A stretch of DNA of 64,000 nucleotides. Origin: Oleiphilaceae bacterium. GTDB taxonomy: Bacteria; Pseudomonadota; Gammaproteobacteria; Pseudomonadales; Oleiphilaceae. Location of the stretch: assembly GCA_022447365.1 (NCBI GenBank), contig JAKVBL010000005.1, positions 372,001-436,000 on the forward strand, given 5' to 3'. This document shows, one piece after another, positions 46,831-55,968 of the stretch. Below the pieces are notes generated by a model. The model had not been told where the DNA came from and made no database searches. It saw only the letters and a list, made by a program, of their open reading frames with translations. The position numbers were made by a program, and so were the translations under genes. Within the stretch, counting starts at the first letter, position 1; the number at the start of each line of letters is the position of its first letter.

Positions 46831-47277
46831 ATGGAAGTAATTCTACTCGAGAAAGTTGGTAAGCTAGGCGGTCTTGGCGACAAAGTGACAGTGAAGTCTG
46901 GCTTTGGTCGTAACTTCTTGATCCCTTACGGCAAGGCTGTTCCAGCAAATGCTGCGAACGTTGCTGAGTTTGAAGCTCGTCGTGCTGAGCTTGAAAAAGC
47001 AGCTGCTGAGAAACTTGCAGCAGCAGAAGCGCGTGCAGAAGAGCTTAACGGTAAGGCTGTAACGATCGTTTCTAAAGCTGGTGATGAAGGCAAGCTATTT
47101 GGTTCTATCGGTGTACGTGACGTTGCAGATGCAGTCACTGCTGCTGGCACTGAAGTAAGCAAGTCTGAAGTTCGTCTTCCAGAAGGTCCAATTCGTAACA
47201 CTGGTGATTTCGAAGTTGATGTTCAGTTGCACAGCGATGTAACTGCAACAATCAATCTTTCAGTTGTTGCTGAATAA
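46831..47277 (+). CDS. rplI: 50S ribosomal protein L9
   Basis: 148 residues. N-terminal domain with [17 protein letters not shown] and NFLIPYGKA, long connecting helix rich in alanine and glutamate (about 45-75) and C-terminal rRNA-binding domain. Ribosome binding site TGAGGAT lies before ATG. Last gene of the rpsF operon. Confidence 0.98.
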   Translation: MEVILLEKVGKLGGLGDKVTVKSGFGRNFLIPYGKAVPANAANVAEFEARRAELEKAAAEKLAAAEARAEELNGKAVTIVSKAGDEGKLFGSIGVRDVADAVTAAGTEVSKSEVRLPEGPIRNTGDFEVDVQLHSDVTATINLSVVAE

Positions 47278-47308
47278 GACCTTACGCCGAAGCGCGTAAC
47301 GTTCACAG

Positions 47309-47377
47309 AGCCCAATTTTAAGTTGGGCATCTGCTTCTAAGCCCTAAGGATATCCTGTATATTCTTGGGGCTTATTT
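47309..47377 (+). terminator. Two hairpins between rplI and dnaB
   Basis: GCCCAA/TTGGGC at 47310-47328 without T-run, and AAGCCCTAAG/CTTGGGGCTT at 47339-47373 followed by ATTTG. The second could be a leaky terminator of the ribosomal operon, letting part of the transcripts run into dnaB. Confidence 0.4.
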
Positions 47378-47406
47378 GTATTTATCTCCTGGAGTTTTTT
47401 CCTCTC

Positions 47407-48774
47407 GTGGCTGACCAAGAAATCTTAAATTTAAAAACCCCACCGCACTCAATCGAAGCTGAACAGTCCATTCTTGGGGGCCTGTTGTTAGATAATAGTA
47501 AATGGGATGCGATTGGCAGCAAAGTTATAGAGGATGACTTCTACCGACAAGATCATCGTTTGTTATTCCGTGTCATGAGCCGTTTGGCTACGGCGGGCAA
47601 CCCTGTTGATTTGATTACTGTCTCAGAAGAACTGCAGCGTATTGGTGAGCTTGATAATGCTGGTGGTATGCAATACCTCACCGAACTCGTTGAGAAAACT
47701 CCTAGTGCAAGTAACGTCCATTCCTACGCAAATATTGTGCATGAGCGAGCTGTTTTACGCCGTTTGATTCGGGTTTCTGGTGAGATCTCTGATAGTGCTT
47801 TTAATCCTTCAGGAAAGAGCTCCAGTGAATTATTAGACGAAGCTGAGCGCAAGGTATTTAAAATTGCCGAGGGCACTGCAGGTGAGGAAGCTGGTCCTGT
47901 TTCTATCAATCCGATTCTGACCAAAACGCTTGAACGTATCGAAGAACTATTTGATGCAGAAGAGGGGATTACCGGTGTTACGACAGGGTTTACCGACCTA
48001 GACGAAATGACTTCCGGTTTACAGCCCTCTGATTTGATTATTGTTGCGGCGCGTCCTTCTATGGGTAAAACGGCATTTGCGATGAACTTGGTAGAAAATG
48101 CGCTGATTAAGGCTGAACTCCCGGTATTAGTATTCAGTATGGAGATGCCGGCAGACTCTATTCTTATGCGTGTATTGTCGTCGTTAGGCCAGATAAACCA
48201 GACTCGTATTCGTTCGGGTAAGTTAGAAGAAGATGATTGGCCGCGCTTGTCTTCAGCGGCGAAAATCCTAAAAGACCGTCCGCTTTACATCGACGATTCA
48301 GCAGGTCTTAGTCCAACAGAAGTCCGCTCACGTGCTAGACGTGTGGCGCGAGAAGTGGGGCAGATTGGCTTGATCATGGTCGACTATTTACAGCTGATGC
48401 AAGTACCTGGGATGAACGAGGGAAGAACGGCCGAAATTTCTGAGATCTCTCGATCTCTTAAAGCTCTTGCTAAAGAGCTTAATTGTCCTCTTGTCGCGCT
48501 TTCTCAGTTAAACCGGGGCCTAGAGTCGCGGACTGATAAGCGTCCGATGAACTCTGACTTACGCGAATCCGGAGCGATTGAGCAGGATGCCGATGTCATC
48601 ATGTTTATCTATCGCGACGAGTACTACAATGAAGATAGTCCAGATAAAGGGCTTGCTGAAATTATCATTGGTAAGCAGCGTAACGGGCCAATTGGTAAGA
48701 TCCGTCTTCAGTTCCAAGGCGAATTCACCAAGTTCAACGATCTGTCACACGTGGATTATAACAACGAATTCTAA
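47407..48774 (+). CDS. dnaB: Replicative DNA helicase
   Basis: The hexameric 5'-3' fork helicase, 455 residues. N-terminal primase-interacting domain (PPHSIEAEQSILGGLLLD), RecA-like domain with Walker A PSMGKT at 217-222 and VDYLQLM as Walker B, then REIGAIEQDADV-like sequence (DLRESGAIEQDADVIMF). I chose GTG 47407 (VADQEIL), as in many relatives, with GGAG 12 bases upstream; an upstream TTG at 47365 would add 14 hydrophobic residues not found in the family. No intein is present. alr follows 11 bases later. Confidence 0.97.
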   Translation: MADQEILNLKTPPHSIEAEQSILGGLLLDNSKWDAIGSKVIEDDFYRQDHRLLFRVMSRLATAGNPVDLITVSEELQRIGELDNAGGMQYLTELVEKTPSASNVHSYANIVHERAVLRRLIRVSGEISDSAFNPSGKSSSELLDEAERKVFKIAEGTAGEEAGPVSINPILTKTLERIEELFDAEEGITGVTTGFTDLDEMTSGLQPSDLIIVAARPSMGKTAFAMNLVENALIKAELPVLVFSMEMPADSILMRVLSSLGQINQTRIRSGKLEEDDWPRLSSAAKILKDRPLYIDDSAGLSPTEVRSRARRVAREVGQIGLIMVDYLQLMQVPGMNEGRTAEISEISRSLKALAKELNCPLVALSQLNRGLESRTDKRPMNSDLRESGAIEQDADVIMFIYRDEYYNEDSPDKGLAEIIIGKQRNGPIGKIRLQFQGEFTKFNDLSHVDYNNEF

Positions 48775-48785
48775 GGTTCTTTGCG

Positions 48786-49856
48786 ATGGCTCGACCTGCT
48801 GTAGCTCTTATAGACCAACAAGCATTTGAACAAAACATTGCCTACCTATCCGGCCTTGCCAATAATGCCGAGACCATTCTTGTCGTAAAGGCAGATGCCT
48901 ATGGTCACGGCGTTAAGAATCTCATTTCATCATTTCAAGGTCGCCGCTTAGCCGTTGCCTGTGCTGAAGAAGCTGCAACAATTTTCTCGCTAGGTTTTGA
49001 TGGTGAAATTCTCTTACTTGAAGGGCCATTCGAAGCGGACTGCATCGAGAGTCTAGCTCAGCACAACGTGAGTTATGTTATCCATCGGCCTGAGCAAGTG
49101 AGCATGCTGGTTGCACAAAACTTTGATGGCAAGGTCTGGTTAAAAATCGATTCGGGTATGCATCGTTTGGGCTTAACGGTCGAGCAAACCAAGCGTTGTA
49201 TTGAGTTATTAGATGGCGCAAATATTCAGTTAGAAATGCTAATGACTCACTTTTCGAGCGCAGATGATCGTCGAAGCCGCTCATTGCAAGAGCAGGCGGA
49301 TGCGTTTGACCGTTTAGTGAACGAATTAAAGCTTGATGATCTTCCAGTATCAATGTGCAACTCCGCTGCCTTGATGTTGCATGAGCGTTATCATGGGGCA
49401 GCAGTAAGGCCAGGCATTGCCCTATATGGAGCTAACCCCGCGCCTGTAATCAAGCCTTTGTCAGAAAAGCTCTCGCCCGTCATGACCTTGCAGACTGAAG
49501 TGATCGCTGTTCGAGATATCGAGGTTGGTGAGACCGTAGGGTATGGCGATACGTGGACTGCATTGCGCCCGAGTAAGATTGCGACATTAGCCATAGGCTA
49601 TGGTGATGGTTATCCGCGACATGCTCCAACAGGAACGCCAGTATTGATCAATCAACAGAGAGCACCTTTAGTGGGGCGCGTGTCGATGGATATGATTACT
49701 GTTGACGTGACTGACATTGCGAGCGTTGATGTCTGTGCAAAGGTTGAGCTCTGGGGCCAGAATCTGCCGATTGAAGAGATTGCAGAACATGTCGGAACGA
49801 TCTCTTATGAACTTTGTACGAGTTTAACCTCACGCGTTCCGAGACGCTTAGTTTGA
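48786..49856 (+). CDS. alr: Alanine racemase
   Basis: 356 residues; interconverts L- and D-alanine for peptidoglycan. PLP lysine K35 in VVKADAYGHG, second catalytic tyrosine in AIGYGDGYPR, and RPGIALYG. Eleven bases after dnaB and co-transcribed with it, as in Pseudomonas, where dnaB is followed by alr. A strong terminator closes the unit. Confidence 0.97.
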   Translation: MARPAVALIDQQAFEQNIAYLSGLANNAETILVVKADAYGHGVKNLISSFQGRRLAVACAEEAATIFSLGFDGEILLLEGPFEADCIESLAQHNVSYVIHRPEQVSMLVAQNFDGKVWLKIDSGMHRLGLTVEQTKRCIELLDGANIQLEMLMTHFSSADDRRSRSLQEQADAFDRLVNELKLDDLPVSMCNSAALMLHERYHGAAVRPGIALYGANPAPVIKPLSEKLSPVMTLQTEVIAVRDIEVGETVGYGDTWTALRPSKIATLAIGYGDGYPRHAPTGTPVLINQQRAPLVGRVSMDMITVDVTDIASVDVCAKVELWGQNLPIEEIAEHVGTISYELCTSLTSRVPRRLV

Positions 49857-49874
49857 ATGTCCCTTAAACAACAG

Positions 49875-49905
49875 AAAAAGCCCCAATAGTTGGGGCTTTT
49901 TTGTT
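49875..49905. terminator. Bidirectional terminator between alr and the chemoreceptor
   Basis: AAAAAGCCCCAA, loop TAG, TTGGGGCTTTTTT; serves alr (+) and the convergent chemoreceptor gene (-). Confidence 0.85.
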
Positions 49906-49926
49906 TCAGAACGAGATACCTTATTT

Positions 49927-52368
49927 CTAGAAATCTTCCCAGTCGTCTTGACCAGAGAATGAGGCTGCGCCACCACCTCTATTGTTATTTGAGCGAGGTG
50001 ACTCATAAGTCATGACGGGCGCAGGAGAAGGGCTCGGAGCGGGTGCTGCTGTTGCAGTGGGCATTGCGCTCATTGTCATTCCACCCTGTAGGTTGAAGAA
50101 CGAAATCATACTGGCCATGTTGTTAGACTCTTCTGACATGCTGCGACTTGCAGCTGAGGTCTCTTCAACTAACGCCGCATTTTGCTGCGTCATTTCATCC
50201 ATTTGTGTAATAGCTTGGTTGATCTGACTAATACCGGCATTTTGTTCGATTGCAGCATTGTTCACATCGTTGATCATTGTCGCTACTTTATCGACGGCGG
50301 ATACTATCTCTGCCAAGGTTTCACCACTTTGATTAACGAGTGTAGAGCCAGATTCAACTTTACTTACGCTGTCGCGAATAAGATCTTTGATCTCTTTTGC
50401 AGCCGCCGCGGAGCGCTGTGAAAGTGTTCGAACTTCGCCAGCAACTACCGCAAAGCCTCGACCTTGTTCACCTGCACGTGCCGCCTCAACAGCCGCGTTG
50501 AGTGCCAAAAGGTTAGTCTGGAAGGCGATCTCATCAATCACTCCAATAATGTCGTTAATCTTATTGCTCGACTCTAAAATCTCACTCATCGCATTCACTG
50601 CATCGTCAACAACCGCGCCACCTGATTGCGCTTTGGATTTTGCTTCTGCTGCTAAGGTGTTTGCTTCGGATGCGTTTTCGCTAGATTGCTTCACCGTAGA
50701 GGTCATTTCTTCCATGCTTGATGCGGTTTCTTCCAATGAACTTGCTTGCGACTCTGTGCGTCGGCTCAAATCATCAGAGCCTTGCGCAACTTCGCTTGCC
50801 AAGCTTCTTACTGCTCCAGCGGCATTTTGAATTTTAAGAAGCACTTCGTTTAGCTTGTTCACAGTGTTGTTTGCGTTGGTCTTAATATTATCGAACTCAC
50901 CACGATAATCGCTGCTGATTGTGTTGGTGAGATCGCCCTCAGACATATGTTCAAACATTTGTCCCATGTCATGCACGAACGATGAAGTTTTATCGAGCAG
51001 GGTGTTTAGACCTTCACTTAACTGTTTAAAGAAGCCATCTTTGTCGCTTAGGTTAATTCGCTCACTAAGATCCCCGTCATTTGCGGCAGCAATGATGTTG
51101 TCCATTTCTTCTTGAATACGAACCTCTGCGGTTTTGTCATCCCACTCGACAACAGTACCTATACGATTGCCGTCCTCATCATGAACAGGATTTACGATCA
51201 GGCTCATATGCCGACCACCCACGACGATTTTGGTTCGGGTCGTTCCGGTCATACGTTCAAGCATCTGTACTTGATGTTGGGGATTTTTATGGAATTGGTC
51301 GATGCTGCCGCCCATCAATGTCTCAGGGTTAAAGTTAGGTAGGTCTTTACGAATGTCATCGGCCGCCGCACGCAGCGTGTCGATCACAGCGTCGTTTGCA
51401 TAGACAATATTTCGGTCAGCATCTGCCATAATTACGTTAGCGGTCACGCTATCAAGGGCTGTTTTAATACGTGATGTTTCGGCGATCATGCGCTTATCCT
51501 CTGCGGCGCGATCACGCAGTTTCTGGCGCATATCTTTCATCGCAGCAAGCAGGCTTGTTGTATCGCCTTCTTTAGTCTCGACTTCTTCATCGAGTTGTCC
51601 GTCTGCGATACGGCTTACAACAGCCGTTGCATACGAAGGTTCACCACCGATGGTTTGAGTAAGATTTCTGATAATAAAGAAGGCCGCAATGATGCCAAAT
51701 AAGATAGCGATGGTAGAGCCGATATATATGATAGAGGTTGTCGCCGAGGCTGTGTCTGCTTGTTCTTGATTTCTAACAACGATCAGTTTCTTTTCTTCGC
51801 CGATAAAGTCAGCAATCACGTCGCGCATGGTATCCATGCTCTTTTTGCCGAGACCTTTGCCAATGTACGCGACGATATCAGCATTGGTCGCATTACCCGC
51901 ATTAACGTCTTTGCGGATGTCCATAGATGGTTCTACATGTTCACGGATCCATGTGTACTTTAGGTTCACTAAATTTGAAATACGTGACACTTGTTGGGGA
52001 TTATCCGATACGAGCTCTTTGGTCTCATCCGTAAGCTTGTCAAAGTGCTCGCGTCCTGAGTAGTAGGGGTCGAGAAATTCTTCCTGGCCGGTGATTAAAT
52101 ATCCTCGTAAGCCTGTTTCCATGTTGACGAGTTCTGCCATGATTTCATCGCCGTGTTCGATAACCTCATGGGTATGATTTACCCACTTTTGGCTGGTCAG
52201 TAAGTGCGATAGACTCTGACTAGCGATAACGGAGATGACAATAAATAGCGTAATCGGTATTGCAAAGCCGATACCGAGCTTTCCTTTTAAACTTAGCTTC
52301 TCGAACATATTCATATTGCTTGCCCGTATAATTGAACTTATTCCAAATCTCATGCCGTACCACGTCAT
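49927..52368 (-). CDS. Methyl-accepting chemotaxis protein with CHASE3-like, PAS and HAMP domains
   Basis: An inner membrane chemoreceptor, 813 residues as read, likely 795 from the ATG at 52314 (MNMFEKL). Membrane segment 1 at about 30-52; periplasmic CHASE3-like domain ([19 protein letters not shown]) to about 190; segment 2 at about 206-228; HAMP; a PAS domain at about 305-420 ([14 protein letters not shown]); a second HAMP-like part; methylation helices and the signalling hairpin ([20 protein letters not shown]). The C-terminus DDWEDF matches the W-x-x-F tether for CheR/CheB. Ligand unknown. No che genes are near; it is monocistronic. Confidence 0.93.
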   Translation of the reverse strand: MTWYGMRFGISSIIRASNMNMFEKLSLKGKLGIGFAIPITLFIVISVIASQSLSHLLTSQKWVNHTHEVIEHGDEIMAELVNMETGLRGYLITGQEEFLDPYYSGREHFDKLTDETKELVSDNPQQVSRISNLVNLKYTWIREHVEPSMDIRKDVNAGNATNADIVAYIGKGLGKKSMDTMRDVIADFIGEEKKLIVVRNQEQADTASATTSIIYIGSTIAILFGIIAAFFIIRNLTQTIGGEPSYATAVVSRIADGQLDEEVETKEGDTTSLLAAMKDMRQKLRDRAAEDKRMIAETSRIKTALDSVTANVIMADADRNIVYANDAVIDTLRAAADDIRKDLPNFNPETLMGGSIDQFHKNPQHQVQMLERMTGTTRTKIVVGGRHMSLIVNPVHDEDGNRIGTVVEWDDKTAEVRIQEEMDNIIAAANDGDLSERINLSDKDGFFKQLSEGLNTLLDKTSSFVHDMGQMFEHMSEGDLTNTISSDYRGEFDNIKTNANNTVNKLNEVLLKIQNAAGAVRSLASEVAQGSDDLSRRTESQASSLEETASSMEEMTSTVKQSSENASEANTLAAEAKSKAQSGGAVVDDAVNAMSEILESSNKINDIIGVIDEIAFQTNLLALNAAVEAARAGEQGRGFAVVAGEVRTLSQRSAAAAKEIKDLIRDSVSKVESGSTLVNQSGETLAEIVSAVDKVATMINDVNNAAIEQNAGISQINQAITQMDEMTQQNAALVEETSAASRSMSEESNNMASMISFFNLQGGMTMSAMPTATAAPAPSPSPAPVMTYESPRSNNNRGGGAASFSGQDDWEDF

Positions 52369-52577
52369 TTACCCGGCTGAGAAAGTACTTTTACTTTGCA
52401 CATATCAATGTGCTTCAAGTATGCTCTGCGTCACGCAGATTTCGTGATGTGCATGAGAATATAGTCGCAAATAACGGTTTCGCTTTGTCTGTTAAAACGA
52501 ATATCGAAATAGTAATTCTGCTTTAAGAGCAAAACGTTATATCTTTTATTCCACCTTTAGATTTAGAAATATAAATA

Positions 52578-53096
52578 ATGCGAGTCTTAATCTTTTTGAT
52601 GTTTATTTGGTCTGCAAGTGCGCTTGCGGAAGAAACTTTTTATCTTGAGTTAGCAGCAAATGGCGTGATGCAATCTGTAGCTGACGATGACTTTACGCTA
52701 GCGAGCACAGAGCTAAGAGCCGGCTATTACATTGTTGATATGATCGCGATTGAAGCTTTTGCAGGAGTAGGTGTACTCGAAGATTCAGTCGGAGATGCGA
52801 ATCAAAGTATGCCTTCGCTTTATGGCATCAATACTCGTTTTGAATCGCCGAGCAGAGATGGCACCAAGGCATTTATTGTTCTTGGATATTCATCGACAGA
52901 CTTGGAGTTAAGCCGAAAAAGTTCCGGTCAGGTGTTGGCAGAAGATACCTTTGATGGCTTTTCATATGGAATTGGCTTAGAAGAAGCGTTGAGTAAAACC
53001 AACCCAATTTATTTAAATCTACGTTGGCAAAGACATTATTCAGCGGGAGATATTACGATTGATAGCTTAGGAGTGGCACTTCGTTATGCGTTCTAG
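52578..53096 (+). CDS. Small outer-membrane beta-barrel protein
   Basis: 172 residues with signal peptide 1-17 (cut after ALA) and alternating beta strands, ending in ALRYAF with the C-terminal phenylalanine that the Bam complex recognises; probably an eight-stranded barrel of the OmpA/OmpW-like size class. I do not recognise a subfamily. The stop codon overlaps the ATG of the Ig-like lipoprotein by 11 bases, so both are translated from one message and may act together at the outer membrane. Confidence 0.75.
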   Translation: MRVLIFLMFIWSASALAEETFYLELAANGVMQSVADDDFTLASTELRAGYYIVDMIAIEAFAGVGVLEDSVGDANQSMPSLYGINTRFESPSRDGTKAFIVLGYSSTDLELSRKSSGQVLAEDTFDGFSYGIGLEEALSKTNPIYLNLRWQRHYSAGDITIDSLGVALRYAF

Positions 53097-54327
53097 TGCA
53101 TTGTTCTGTTTCAGATCTATAAAATTACTGATTGGATTAGTTTTAATCCTCGTTATGAGTGCTTGTCGCAATGAAGATGGCGAACAAGCTTTTGTTGATG
53201 CTGTCGAGATCATTAATTTAGGTGTTCAAAGCATCGCAATTCAGGTTGACGGGCAGGGCACTATCCTCGAAGCGGGAACTGAATCTAGCCTTTCAGCCTT
53301 TGCGACTTTAGAAGATAGCTCATTGCTTGATGTCACTAATCGCGTTTCATGGTCTTCGAGTGATTCAAGCATTGTAACTGTGAAGGGCTCTGGTCAGTTA
53401 TCAGCCGGAACTAATTCAGGGTCAGCAGTGATTGCTGCTAATTGGGGAGATCTTAGCGCTTCCCAATCTATTTCGGTTTCGACGGCGTCTCTCATCAGTT
53501 TGTCGTACAGCAGTTTTACCTCTTCGTCTTCTCAGTGCGTTCCTGATCGTCAATTGATGGTTGATGGCGTATATGCCGATCGTACCAGTAATGTGACTGA
53601 ACTTGCTTCGTGGGCAAGCAGCAATAGCAGTGTTGCGACAGTGAGCTCATCAGGTATTTTGGCAACCTTAGATGATGGAGCTAGCACCATTACTGCAAGC
53701 TATGGCGGCCAAAGTGTGAATGGGACGATTACGGTTGCGGCAGATATTAGCAACCTCGCGCTTTCGAGCACCCCAGCGGCTAACTTTTCTTTAGATACCT
53801 CCGCTACGCGAAGTTTCTCAGCAAGCGTAAACGAGTTAGGCATTGTTCGTGATGTCACTGACATTGCGAGTTATGAGTCTTCTGATGCGAATGTTCTGAC
53901 CTTTTCCAATAACGTTGCCAGTGCAGGAAGCCAAACAGGAACAAGTGATGTCACTGTGCGCTGTGGTGATCTCGCAACGACTCCAATTACAGTTACCGTA
54001 ACCGTTCCTGCGACCGCTGATGATCTTGAGATTCGCTACAACAATACCGATACCAGTCCAGCTGGACCATTTGAAGTGCGTGATAGCCCGATACAGCTGT
54101 CGGCCATCCTAGTCTTCAGTGATGGTTCTACTTTAGATGTCACAGATGATGCCGATCTTGACTGGTCTGTTAACTCGACTGTTTCAGGTACGGGAGCCAC
54201 TGTAGACAACGGTAACAGCAAGGGCGAAGTGGTATTTAATGCTGTTGGTCGTACGCGTATAGGTATCGTATTTGATAGCGATGACTACCCATATTTTGAA
54301 GATACTATTGATGTATTAGTCGAATAA
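53086..54327 (+). CDS. Ig-like (Big_2) domain surface lipoprotein
   Basis: 413 residues. Lipoprotein signal ending LVMSAC with lipid-bearing C27; the next residues (R, N) are not an inner membrane retention signal, so it should reach the outer membrane. Three to four bacterial Ig-like repeats of about 85-90 residues follow, each with DVT-x-x-xx-W(S/A)SS(D/N)SS-x-V-T-V-type strands (NRVSWSSSDSSIVTV, ASWASSNSSVATVSSSG). Such domains are found in adhesins and cell-surface proteins. Co-translated with the barrel gene and followed by a terminator. Confidence 0.8.
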   Translation: MRSSALFCFRSIKLLIGLVLILVMSACRNEDGEQAFVDAVEIINLGVQSIAIQVDGQGTILEAGTESSLSAFATLEDSSLLDVTNRVSWSSSDSSIVTVKGSGQLSAGTNSGSAVIAANWGDLSASQSISVSTASLISLSYSSFTSSSSQCVPDRQLMVDGVYADRTSNVTELASWASSNSSVATVSSSGILATLDDGASTITASYGGQSVNGTITVAADISNLALSSTPAANFSLDTSATRSFSASVNELGIVRDVTDIASYESSDANVLTFSNNVASAGSQTGTSDVTVRCGDLATTPITVTVTVPATADDLEIRYNNTDTSPAGPFEVRDSPIQLSAILVFSDGSTLDVTDDADLDWSVNSTVSGTGATVDNGNSKGEVVFNAVGRTRIGIVFDSDDYPYFEDTIDVLVE

Positions 54328-54347
54328 GATTAAAGTCGCGCCTCCTT

Positions 54348-54385
54348 AAAAACCTGAATAGAAAATAACCGTTCAGGTTTTTTTT
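54348..54385 (+). terminator. Terminator after the lipoprotein gene
   Basis: AACCTGAA at 54351-54358 pairs with TTCAGGTT at 54372-54379, followed by a run of T. Confidence 0.8.
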
Positions 54386-54401
54386 GTATCTAAAATTACT
54401 G

Positions 54402-54419
54402 ATTGACCAAACGGTCAGC
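54402..54419. promoter_or_regulatory. Possible operator just upstream of nhaD
   Basis: TGACC-AAAC-GGTCA is a perfect 5-bp inverted repeat 14 bases before the nhaD ATG, at a position where a TetR-type repressor could block transcription. It could be chance. Confidence 0.3.
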
Positions 54420-54430
54420 TTGGAACAGGT

Positions 54431-55849
54431 ATGCAAATCCTTAAACAAACTCTATCAGTTATGATGCTGATGCTAATTGCTACGAGCGCTGCGGCAGCAG
54501 GCGGTGGTGAAGTTCAGATGCTCGATCTAACCGCAACATGGTTAGGTGGCATATCAATCGCTATTTTCGTATTTGCATACATGCTTGTCATCGGTGAAGA
54601 GTACCTGCATTTACGTAAGTCAAAACCTGTGATGGTGGCTGCAGGTATCATTTGGATTCTTGTCGCAATTTCTTACAACATGGCGGGCGACACGACGAGT
54701 GCGCATGTGATGATTCAGCATAATATCCTTGAATATGCTGAGCTATTGCTGTTTTTGCTTGCCGCAATGACATATGTAAACACCATGCAGGAGCGTAACG
54801 TATTTGCTGCGTTGCGTTCATATTTGGTTTCTAAAGGGTTCTCTCTTAAAGCGATTTTTTGGATAACCGGTGCTTTGGCATTTGTGATCTCTCCAATCGC
54901 AGATAACTTAACAACGGCACTTGTCATGGCTGCTGTTGTGATGGCTGTGGGCGGTTCGAATGCAAAGTTTATCGGTATGGGTTGTATTAACATTGTTGTT
55001 GCCGCAAATGCTGGTGGTGCGTTTAGCCCGTTTGGTGACATCACTACACTCATGGTATGGCAAAAAGGTTTAGTTGAATTCACTGAATTTTTTGCACTGT
55101 TGGTACCATCTATTGTGAATTGGCTTGTGCCAGCAATGTTGATGTCATTGTTCTTGCCAAAAGGACAGCCAGAGGGTGTTGATGAAGCCGTGACGGTGAA
55201 GAAGGGCGGTATTGTGGTTATCTTCTTGTTCTTGGGAACTATCGCTATGGCCGTGTCTTTCCACAGTGTTCTTCACTTGCCTTCGATGGTCGGTATGATG
55301 ACTGGCTTGGGTGTTCTGAAACTCTACGGCTACTACCTCAAAATCACGGGCGAGAATACCTTGCGCACGATTGAGCAACACGCTGGTATCAGCGAAACAG
55401 AGCCAGGAACCTTTGATATTTTCGATCAATTACAGCGCGCAGAGTGGGATACATTGATGTTCTTCTATGGCGTGGTGTTATGCGTTGGTGGCCTAAGTGC
55501 GTTTGGCTACCTCAACTTGGCGTCTATCTTTATGTACGAGCAAATGGGCGCGAGCTGGGCCAATATTTTGGTCGGTGTGTTGTCGGCGATTGTCGATAAT
55601 ATTCCTGTCATGTTTGCCGTGTTAACTATGCTTCCTGATATGTCAGTGAATCAATGGTTATTGGTGACATTAACTGCTGGAGTAGGTGGTTCGATGCTTT
55701 CGATTGGTTCTGCGGCGGGTGTTGCCTTGATGGGACAAGCTCGCGGTTACTACACGTTCTTTAGCCATTTGAAATGGACATGGGCAATCGCTTTAGGCTA
55801 TGTCGCATCTATTGCTGTGCATTTTTGGATTTCGGATATGCCTTTTTGA
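54431..55849 (+). CDS. nhaD: NhaD-type sodium/proton antiporter
   Basis: 472 residues with 12 to 13 membrane segments; starts with a hydrophobic leader ending in AAAAGGGE, followed by the ion transporter superfamily core. Motifs SPIADNLTTALVM and NAGGAFSPFGDITTLMVWQ, with the conserved aspartates, are those of NhaD in Vibrio, Alkalimonas and Halomonas. It expels sodium or lithium in exchange for protons, usual in marine and halophilic bacteria. GGAACAGGT precedes ATG 54431. Own terminator. Confidence 0.95.
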   Translation: MQILKQTLSVMMLMLIATSAAAAGGGEVQMLDLTATWLGGISIAIFVFAYMLVIGEEYLHLRKSKPVMVAAGIIWILVAISYNMAGDTTSAHVMIQHNILEYAELLLFLLAAMTYVNTMQERNVFAALRSYLVSKGFSLKAIFWITGALAFVISPIADNLTTALVMAAVVMAVGGSNAKFIGMGCINIVVAANAGGAFSPFGDITTLMVWQKGLVEFTEFFALLVPSIVNWLVPAMLMSLFLPKGQPEGVDEAVTVKKGGIVVIFLFLGTIAMAVSFHSVLHLPSMVGMMTGLGVLKLYGYYLKITGENTLRTIEQHAGISETEPGTFDIFDQLQRAEWDTLMFFYGVVLCVGGLSAFGYLNLASIFMYEQMGASWANILVGVLSAIVDNIPVMFAVLTMLPDMSVNQWLLVTLTAGVGGSMLSIGSAAGVALMGQARGYYTFFSHLKWTWAIALGYVASIAVHFWISDMPF

Positions 55850-55880
55850 GCAAGCTCAACGCGTTCAAAAATAATTGATT

Positions 55881-55917
55881 GAAAAAGGCGCCTTACTTTT
55901 ACAGGGCGCCTTTTTTG
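55881..55917 (+). terminator. nhaD terminator
   Basis: AAAAAGGCGCC, loop TTACTTTTACAG, GGCGCCTTTTTT. Confidence 0.85.
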
Positions 55918-55968
55918 GTTTTTAATGAAAGAATATGTTCACTTCAACATGCGTAGGAAGGGAGTACT

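Noticed and set aside
50387..50830. 147-codon frame opposite the chemoreceptor
   Set aside because: It mirrors the alanine/serine-rich signalling helices of the receptor; a shadow frame.
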